Origin: CAZTVF01 sp964616985
GTDB taxonomy: Bacteria > Planctomycetota > Phycisphaerae > SM23-33
DNA length: 9,753 bases
Assembly: GCA_964616985.1 (NCBI GenBank)
Contig: CAZTVF010000161.1
Span: 1-9,753, forward strand
Direction of reading: 5' to 3'
Position 1 is the first letter of the stretch; each line of letters opens with the position of its first letter. This document shows positions 4,839 to 9,753 of this stretch, piece after piece. Both the position numbers and the translations under genes were made by a program. The notes under the pieces are model-generated. The model worked only from the letters and a program-made list of their open reading frames with translations. It made no database searches and was not told the origin of the DNA.

Positions 4839-7100
4839 GGTCATTCCCGCCGCAGGCGGGCAGGGCTTGCGGCGCAGCGCGGAACTGAGGCGGTCGACGC
4901 TCTGGCGGATGGCTGCGATCTGGGCGTGACCGGCATCGCCGCCCCACCGCAGGCTGTAGTAGAAGCGGATGACCGACGCGAGGTCCGCGTGCGGGAGGTT
5001 CAGCTGGGCAGCCGCCCGCGCGGCGATCTCCATCGGCGTCTGCGTCAGGGGCATGGCTACGCCTCGCCGCTGCAGCGTTCGGAAGAACCGCTCGAGGAAC
5101 CGCACCCGCCGCCACGCCCAGGGGATGTTGCGCCGCAAGTGGGCGAGCGTTCCCCGCCGCTGCCGCCAGCGCCGCCGCAGCAGCGTGATGTGCACCCCCA
5201 CGACGGCCACGCCCATCGCACCGGCCAGCCACATGATCGCCGCGTCCAGCCGGCCGCGCAAGAGTAGGTTCTCCAGCCCTTCGACGATCGAGCGGCCCAG
5301 GCCCTGGAAGAATCGGCACACGGACTGCCAGGCGGCGCGTATCTGGGTCATCAACAGCTGCCGCGACGCATCGTCGTAGCGAATCACCTTCTCCTGCCAC
5401 ATCTGGTGCAGGCGTTCCCAGCCATCCGTCAGGCCGCTCCACCAGCTCGCCTCCACCGGCTGGGGCGAGCCGCCGGGCGTGGCGTCCAGGACAACCCAGT
5501 CGGTGCTGGGTGTATAGACTTCAGTCCATGCGTGAGCGTCGCGGTCCCGCACCACGTACTGGCCGTCGACGGACGTGCCGGGCTCGACGTGGAACCCGCC
5601 CACCAGGCGAGCCCGCACGTCCAGGGCAGAGCACATCACCGTCAGGGCCGAGGCGAAATACTCGCAATGCCCCTGCTTCATGTAGAACAGGAAGTCCTCC
5701 ACGCCGTCGCGCCAGGCCGAGGAGGCCGAGAGGTCCAGCGAGTAGCGGTAACGCTGGCGAAGTTCAGCCGCCAGCCGCTCGGCGATGGCCAGGTCGATGT
5801 CGTCGCGGGCGGCGGGCTCGCGCTGGCGGCGGTCCAGCAGGTCCAGGCACCATTGGCGGGCCTGCTCGCGCACAGAGGGCTCCACGTGGATCACGCCCGG
5901 CGGCGGAAGCGGCTGGGCGCTCACCGCCGCTCGCGCCTCGGGCGTCAGGGGCACGTTCCATGACCAGACGACGTAGTCCAGGTTCGGCTGCAGGACCTCG
6001 GGGCCCAGCAGCATCAGCTCCCCGGCGGCATTCATGTGCGGCAGCCCCACCGCGGGGTTCACGTACGCCCACGCCGGCGGCGAGGCCGCCAGCAGCCGAC
6101 CCCGCAGCGATCGCGGCACGTGGATCGTCTGCTGCACCATGCCCGCGGGGCACGAGGCGGCCGGGTCGTACTGCTTCGCCTGCACCATATGAGTCCGCCG
6201 GCCCGTCTCCACCAGCGACCACCGCGAATTGCGGTAAGTGTCGAACACCCGTCCGCGGAGATAGCCGTTCCATTGCGGCCGGGCCTGCCCCGTCTGCACC
6301 TGCAGCGACAGGACCACGTCGTCCGACAGGTGAATCTTCTTCGCCCCCCCCAACTGGACCGCGCCCCCGAAACCCGAGACCGTCTCCGTCGCGGCCGCGC
6401 CCTGAAACGCCGGCAGGAGGGCCCGGCGGGCGAAACGCGGGGCGATCAGGAACAGGGCCACGCCCGTCAGCGTCATTGCCAGCATCGCCACCGCCGTGCG
6501 CCGCCGCAAGGCCGCGCCCGGCCAGTCGCGGCGGACGTTCCAGGCCACGCGGTGCGGCGCCAGCGGGGCGGCCTCGTTCGACAGCCTCGCCGCGGCGGCG
6601 GCGTCCAGCCCGCGCTTGAGGGTGAAGACCATGGCCGTGTAGCACGCCAGCACCAGGTAGCCCGCCAGCATCGCCGCGAACCAGAGCTTGTCGCAGAACA
6701 TCGCCGCGGCGACCTCGATCAGCAGGCTCAGCGCGATCATCTGGAAGAAGTCGCGGTTGGCGCTGCGTTCGAACACCTTGCACAGGAGGATGAGGATGAG
6801 ATAGTGCCCCAGGCCCGTCAGCGGATCTCGCAGGCCTACGATGAGGTCGAACAGCGTCGCCGCCGTCGCCAGCACCACGCCGATGTTGACGAACAGCCGC
6901 CGCAGGCACACTTCCTTGCCCATCTGCACGCCCGCGAGCTTCGCGCCCACCACCAGCGTGCCAGCCAGGAAGTAGAACGGGCTGCCCTCGGCCAACCCGA
7001 AGGTGATGATGCTCAGCCAGACCAGCACCAGCAGCGGCCTCTCAAGGCGCTTGCGCTCCGAGACGAGCATGTCGGCCAGCGTATAGGCTACGAGGGGCAT
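4827..7100 (-). CDS. Multi-spanning transglutaminase-like protein (TgpA/DUF3488 type)
   Basis: A 757-residue inner-membrane protein. Hydrophobic segments at about 23-37, 42-56, 70-90, 98-110, 118-135, 138-160 and 201-220 form the TgpA_N/DUF3488-like membrane part. A large soluble region (about 240-600) contains the transglutaminase core with a plausible Cys-His-Asp triad: C479 in GHCEYFASA, H523 in DAHAW, and D539 in VVLDATP. One more membrane helix lies at about 621-640, followed by a DUF4129-like tail (about 685-742, TPMEIAARAA...FYYSLRWGG). Homologues act with MoxR and DUF58 partners at the envelope; the substrate is unknown. The ATG at 7100 has GGAGG 7 nt upstream and overlaps the DUF58 gene by 13 bp. 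An open frame runs further upstream but only as a shadow of DUF58. The last residues (MTKVK) and the stop are encoded in a repeat arm. Confidence 0.93.
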   Translation of the reverse strand: MPLVAYTLADMLVSERKRLERPLLVLVWLSIITFGLAEGSPFYFLAGTLVVGAKLAGVQMGKEVCLRRLFVNIGVVLATAATLFDLIVGLRDPLTGLGHYLILILLCKVFERSANRDFFQMIALSLLIEVAAAMFCDKLWFAAMLAGYLVLACYTAMVFTLKRGLDAAAAARLSNEAAPLAPHRVAWNVRRDWPGAALRRRTAVAMLAMTLTGVALFLIAPRFARRALLPAFQGAAATETVSGFGGAVQLGGAKKIHLSDDVVLSLQVQTGQARPQWNGYLRGRVFDTYRNSRWSLVETGRRTHMVQAKQYDPAASCPAGMVQQTIHVPRSLRGRLLAASPPAWAYVNPAVGLPHMNAAGELMLLGPEVLQPNLDYVVWSWNVPLTPEARAAVSAQPLPPPGVIHVEPSVREQARQWCLDLLDRRQREPAARDDIDLAIAERLAAELRQRYRYSLDLSASSAWRDGVEDFLFYMKQGHCEYFASALTVMCSALDVRARLVGGFHVEPGTSVDGQYVVRDRDAHAWTEVYTPSTDWVVLDATPGGSPQPVEASWWSGLTDGWERLHQMWQEKVIRYDDASRQLLMTQIRAAWQSVCRFFQGLGRSIVEGLENLLLRGRLDAAIMWLAGAMGVAVVGVHITLLRRRWRQRRGTLAHLRRNIPWAWRRVRFLERFFRTLQRRGVAMPLTQTPMEIAARAAAQLNLPHADLASVIRFYYSLRWGGDAGHAQIAAIRQSVDRLSSALRRKPCPPAAGMTKVK
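4846..4866. repeat. Small palindromic repeat inside a coding region (copy 1)
   Basis: CCCGCC-GCA-GGCGGG (4846-4860) followed by CAGGGC. It is nearly identical to 7347-7366 in the DUF58 gene, differing by one missing base, and the two copies are read in different frames. It encodes part of the PCPPAAG segment close to the C-terminus of the transglutaminase. Confidence 0.5.
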
Positions 7101-8251
7101 GGCGGCGCCTCCGCAGCCGGCGGCTGGTCCTCGAACACCGAATCGAGATTGCCCGCGTGCACCACGGTCAGCCGCCGCGGGCCGCCCAGCGAGACGCCCG
7201 GCATGCCCGGCCGCGACGTGATCAGCACGGCCACCGCGTCCTTGATGCTGCGACCGTCCAGGGCCGACAGCGTCGTCGCCAGCGGCGCGTTGGCCCCCAG
7301 CGACACGTCGGACAGGGCATCGAGCAGCAGGCGATGCTGGCCCCTCCCCGCCGAGGCGGGCAGGGCGACGGCCTTGGGGCCCTGCGCCAGCGCCAGCCCC
7401 ACGTGGTAGCCGCGCGACAGGCCGTGATCCACCAGCGTGGCGGCCAGGCGGATGAACTTCTCGGCCCCGCTGCCGCCGTGGGCCAGCGCCTCGGGCGTCC
7501 ACTCGGTGTCCAGGATCACCCAGAGCACTTCCTGCAGGGGGCGGCTCATCTCTCGCACGACAGGCACCGTTCTCGAGGCCGAGCGCCGCCAGTGAATCCA
7601 ACGAGGGTTGTCATCGGTGCGGTACTCGCGCAGGCCGAAGAACTCGTCCTGCCCGCCGGTGGCCTGGCTGGGGGCTGACTGGGACAGGTCGGCCGCCCCC
7701 AGGTGCAGCAGTTGCATCTTGAGCTGCCCCGTCGCCGGCCAGATGACCAGTTGCGTGTCCTGCGGGATCGTCTTTCTGACCCGCACCAGGCCGAAGGGGA
7801 ACAGCGTGGCCAGGCGGACGTTCCGCATGCGGAAGCGGCCGCGGCGAGCGGCGGCGAACCGCCCGCCCGCCCGGAAGACGGTCTGGGGGGCGATGTGGGT
7901 GCAGTAGGCGCCCGCGCACTCGATGCCCTCGCCGATCTCCTCGATGCTGATGCCCAGGCACGCGCCGCGGCGGCGCGTGTTGCGAAGGTAGTAGCCCAGG
8001 TGCACCGTCTGGTTCTGCCAGACGCGCGTGGGGATCTCGCGCCGCAGCTGCACGCCCGACAGCATCCGCCGCCCCACCATCACCGAGATGTGCAGGGCGC
8101 CGATCATGCAGCCGAACAGCACGAACACCAGCGAGATCTGGTTGTTGAGCCCCACAATGAAGATGATGCCCGCCACGGTCAGCAGCAGCCAGCCCGACCC
8201 CGTCAGGCGGCTGCGAATGTGGATGCGACGGGATGTTGTCTTCCTGCTCAA
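7088..8251 (-). CDS. DUF58-domain membrane protein
   Basis: A 387-residue protein with two N-terminal membrane helices (about 20-36 and 38-58) and a soluble part. It carries the DUF58 signature EFFGLREYRTDDNPRWIHW (203-221) followed by RRSASR. A von Willebrand A-like beginning at VLWVILDTEW (D248) follows, as is typical of the family, which is encoded beside MoxR ATPases and is thought to be their membrane-bound partner. The start is uncertain. TTG at 8251 is preferred because GGAAAGG lies 6 nt upstream; GTG at 8266 would add five residues without a clear ribosome site. A longer frame up to an ATG at 8356 is rejected because its first 30 codons are a palindromic repeat. The gene overlaps the transglutaminase start by 13 bp, so the two are probably translated together. 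Confidence 0.9.
   Translation of the reverse strand: MSRKTTSRRIHIRSRLTGSGWLLLTVAGIIFIVGLNNQISLVFVLFGCMIGALHISVMVGRRMLSGVQLRREIPTRVWQNQTVHLGYYLRNTRRRGACLGISIEEIGEGIECAGAYCTHIAPQTVFRAGGRFAAARRGRFRMRNVRLATLFPFGLVRVRKTIPQDTQLVIWPATGQLKMQLLHLGAADLSQSAPSQATGGQDEFFGLREYRTDDNPRWIHWRRSASRTVPVVREMSRPLQEVLWVILDTEWTPEALAHGGSGAEKFIRLAATLVDHGLSRGYHVGLALAQGPKAVALPASAGRGQHRLLLDALSDVSLGANAPLATTLSALDGRSIKDAVAVLITSRPGMPGVSLGGPRRLTVVHAGNLDSVFEDQPPAAEAPPCPS
7347..7366. repeat. Small palindromic repeat inside a coding region (copy 2)
   Basis: CCCGCC-GA-GGCGGG followed by CAGGGC, the counterpart of 4846-4866. On the minus strand it encodes the LPASAG segment (residues 297-302) of the DUF58 protein, in a poorly conserved part between the vWA-like strands. 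Confidence 0.5.
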
Positions 8252-8270
8252 CGAGGACCTTTCCACGGAA

Positions 8271-8358
8271 CGGTGCCATGCCGAAGCGTCGTGCTTTTGC
8301 GACGCGCCGGCATGTTCGCGTGAGCATGCCGGCGCGGGTACGCTTCGGCATGGCACCC
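8271..8358. repeat. Palindromic element between MoxR and DUF58 genes
   Basis: The outer arms GGTGCCATGCCGAAGCGT (8272-8289) and 8340-8357 are perfect 18-bp inverted copies. Inside lie CGTCG/CGACG around a T-rich loop, and a perfect 12-bp stem CGCGCCGGCATG (8303-8314) with 8325-8336. The whole unit of about 88 bp folds almost completely and contains no gene. It begins a few bases after the MoxR stop and accounts for most of the 114-nt gap in an otherwise tight operon. In the mRNA it would form a strong branched hairpin that may stabilise the moxR transcript or reduce read-through into DUF58 (inference). Confidence 0.75.
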
Positions 8359-8365
8359 AACAAGC

Positions 8366-9301
8366 TTACTGCGGCACGGGAATCGTCTCGAGGATCCGCT
8401 CGAAGACGGGCTCGGCCCCGCCGCTGGCGCCATCGTGGGCGAAGCTGCGCGGCACGATCCGGTGGGCGCATACCGCGGTGGCCAGCCCTTTGACATCGTC
8501 GGGCACCACGTAATCGCGCCCGTCCAGCAGCGCCGCCGCACGCGCCGCCTGCGTCAACGCCAAAGCGCCGCGCGGCGACAGCCCGATTGAAAGATCCTCG
8601 TTCCGCCGCGTCGCCTCGGCGATCGCCAGGATGTAGTCCACGATCGCATCGTCCACCCGCACGGCCAGCACCTGCTCCTGCAGGGCCGACAGGTCGGCCA
8701 GCGACATCACGGGCTTGGTCTCGGCCAGGCGGGTGCGGGCGGGCTGGAGCTTGAGGATCTGCCGCTCGGTGTCCTTGTCCGGGTAGCCGATGCGGACGCG
8801 GAGCATGAAGCGGTCGAGCTGGTTCTCGGGCAGGAAGTACGTGCCCTGGAATTCATAGGGGTTCTGCGTGGCCAGCACCATGAAGGGCGGCCCCAGACGG
8901 TACGTCTTGCCGTCGTTGGAGACCTGGGCCTCATTCATCGCCTCCAGCAAGGCCGACTGCGTCCGCGGCGTGGTGCGGTTGATCTCATCGACCAGCACGA
9001 CGTGGGCGAAGATGGGGCCCTTCTTGAAGACGAACTCGCCGGTCTTGGAGTCATAGATGCTGACGCCCAGGATGTCGCTGGGCAGCAGGTCGGGCGTGAG
9101 CTGGATGCGGCTGAAGGTGCAGTCGATGCTCTGGGCGATGGCCCGCGTCAGGACCGTCTTGCCGACGCCGGGCACATCTTCCAGCAGCACGTGGCCGCGG
9201 GCCAGCAGCGCCACCAGCACGCGCCGGATCGGCTCCTGCTTGCCAAGCAGGACGGAGGAAACGTTCTCTACCAGTGCCCCGAGTTGTCCGGATTGAGCCA
9301 T
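8366..9301 (-). CDS. MoxR-family AAA+ ATPase
   Basis: A 311-residue cytoplasmic ATPase of normal length for the family. Walker A is EDVPGVGKT (41-49, K48), Walker B is VVLVDEINR (101-109, D105 and E106), sensor 1 is ATQNP (144-148, N147), the arginine-finger region is LPENQLDRFM (R164), and sensor 2 is SPRG (242-245, R244). The lid helices continue to the end (about 200-311). MoxR proteins form hexameric rings and are regarded as chaperones that assist maturation of membrane or metal-containing partners, here most likely the downstream DUF58 and transglutaminase proteins. The ATG at 9301 is chosen because the conserved family N-terminus (LVENVSSVLLGKQE) follows directly; an open extension to 9409 crosses the promoter and a heptamer repeat and is not credible. 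No Shine-Dalgarno sequence is visible, so translation may be leaderless. Confidence 0.96.
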   Translation of the reverse strand: MAQSGQLGALVENVSSVLLGKQEPIRRVLVALLARGHVLLEDVPGVGKTVLTRAIAQSIDCTFSRIQLTPDLLPSDILGVSIYDSKTGEFVFKKGPIFAHVVLVDEINRTTPRTQSALLEAMNEAQVSNDGKTYRLGPPFMVLATQNPYEFQGTYFLPENQLDRFMLRVRIGYPDKDTERQILKLQPARTRLAETKPVMSLADLSALQEQVLAVRVDDAIVDYILAIAEATRRNEDLSIGLSPRGALALTQAARAAALLDGRDYVVPDDVKGLATAVCAHRIVPRSFAHDGASGGAEPVFERILETIPVPQ

Positions 9302-9309
9302 TGCGTGCC

Positions 9310-9338
9310 AGTATACCGTAGCCGGTAGCCGGTAGCCA
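9310..9338 (-). promoter_or_regulatory. Probable promoter of the MoxR operon
   Basis: On the minus strand TATACT (9310-9315) lies 8 nt before the ATG at 9301, so transcription would start at or within one or two bases of the initiation codon. A weak -35 candidate, TGGCTA (9333-9338), is 17 bp upstream. The absence of a ribosome site supports a leaderless mRNA. The spacer is made of GTAGCCG heptamers. Confidence 0.45.
9318..9338. repeat. Three tandem heptamers GTAGCCG/A
   Basis: GTAGCCG, GTAGCCG and GTAGCCA follow one another without a gap. The array occupies the spacer and the putative -35 box of the MoxR promoter, so a change in copy number would directly alter the promoter. Confidence 0.7.
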
Positions 9339-9419
9339 GTGCTAGAAACTGGTGGATCGTTGGAAGTTGGCGGAAGATCAGGTGCCGTGGCGACGGTGTG
9401 TGTCGCCACGCGATGACGG

Positions 9420-9561
9420 CCTTAGCACTACAGCGCACGATGGGTTGTCGTGCGTGGCGTGGGCATCTTGCCCGCGTTTTGGGCCAAAGATCGAGGGCAA
9501 GATGCCCTCGAGACGCGCGGCCGGGACGGCCACGCCACGATCGTGCGCTGTAGTGTTAGGG
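9420..9561. repeat. 142-bp palindromic MITE-like element
   Basis: The terminal arms 9420-9441 and 9540-9561 are inverted copies at 20 of 22 positions (core CACTACAGCGCACGAT). Nested inside are CGTGGCGTGG (9453-9462) with its exact complement (9530-9539), and GGGCATCTTGCCC (9461-9473) with its exact complement (9495-9507). The unit is palindromic over most of its length and has no coding content; the open frames through it on both strands have biased, meaningless translations. It lies upstream of the MoxR promoter. No transposase or target duplication is seen. Confidence 0.7.
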
Positions 9562-9753
9562 CGGGAGACAAGCCGGGTGCCATGCACGCAGTGAAGACTC
9601 ACCAAACACGATGAAGGCCACTCCTATTCTTGTCAACGTCTTTACAGCTAAGCACTTGTCGTCTATCTTCATGCCATTGGTGACTGTCCCGGGTTATCTT
9701 TATCGACACTGTAGCAACGTTACATGGAACACTTTAGCCAGCCCTCGCCTCGT
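9562..9753. other. Low-GC stretch without a recognisable gene
   Basis: By hand count, bases 9601-9753 are about 48% G+C, clearly lower than the genes in this window. I find no recognisable coding region, RNA gene or strong hairpin. A frame from an ATG at 9671 stays open for 27 codons to the window edge but has no ribosome site or recognisable sequence. Confidence 0.45.

Noticed and set aside
4408..5442. Long minus-strand open frame through the 4415-4838 element
   Set aside because: It overlaps the transglutaminase in another frame and crosses both repeat arms; composition is shadow-like and no family is recognisable.
7101..7601. 167-residue N-terminal extension of the transglutaminase
   Set aside because: It is another frame of the DUF58 gene, with Gly/Ala/Arg-rich shadow composition. 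ATG 7100 has GGAGG and begins a normal membrane domain.
9302..9409. 36-residue N-terminal extension of MoxR
   Set aside because: It reads through the promoter and heptamer repeats; the family N-terminus starts at the ATG at 9301.
9671..9753. Possible start of a rightward gene at the window edge
   Set aside because: Only 27 codons, no ribosome site or promoter, and no recognisable sequence; cannot be supported from this window.

Overview
The window looks like chromosomal DNA of a high-GC, Gram-negative-type bacterium, most probably a planctomycete (Phycisphaerae-like). The reasons are strong G/C bias in coding regions, Ala/Pro-rich linkers, a MoxR - DUF58 - transglutaminase operon, a PSP1 (RicT/YaaT-like) protein with a long Gly/Arg/Gln-rich tail, and many palindromic repeat families in the intergenic DNA. 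The lineage is an inference from style and gene content; there is no rRNA or other marker gene here.

Layout. (1) Bases 79-1985, minus strand: a two-gene unit of a degenerate receiver-like protein followed by a diguanylate cyclase (GGDEF). The two are translationally coupled through a TTGA overlap and read from a good sigma70-like promoter at 2016-2044. Downstream of them, at the window start, is a palindromic repeat. (2) Bases 1986-2575: a 590-bp divergent intergenic region with two long hairpins, a short AT-richer stretch, a promoter reading right (2375-2402) and a GC-rich, hairpin-dense leader. (3) Bases 2576-4411, plus strand: PSP1-domain protein with conserved cysteines and an arginine/glycine-rich C-terminal tail. 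(4) Bases 4415-4838: a MITE-like element with two nested sets of inverted repeats lying between convergent genes; its right end supplies the stop codon of the next gene. (5) Bases 4827-9301, minus strand: MoxR AAA+ ATPase, DUF58 membrane protein and a multi-spanning TgpA-like transglutaminase with a DUF4129-like tail. A palindromic element is wedged between MoxR and DUF58, while DUF58 and the transglutaminase overlap by 13 bp. (6) Bases 9302-9753: MoxR promoter with almost no leader, a heptamer tandem repeat, a 142-bp palindromic element and a low-GC stretch with no recognisable gene.

How the genes work together. MoxR, DUF58 and the transglutaminase form a conserved envelope/stress-linked module in which a MoxR ATPase is thought to act as a chaperone for membrane partners. 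The receiver-GGDEF pair probably makes c-di-GMP in response to an unknown input, and its active-site and inhibitory-site residues are intact. The PSP1 protein is related to the RicT subunit of the Bacillus Y-complex, which affects RNase Y-dependent RNA processing; the arginine-rich tail here suggests an RNA-binding role. I see no new defence or biosynthetic system. The most unusual content is the density and variety of palindromic, non-coding repeats, several of which touch gene ends and operon junctions.
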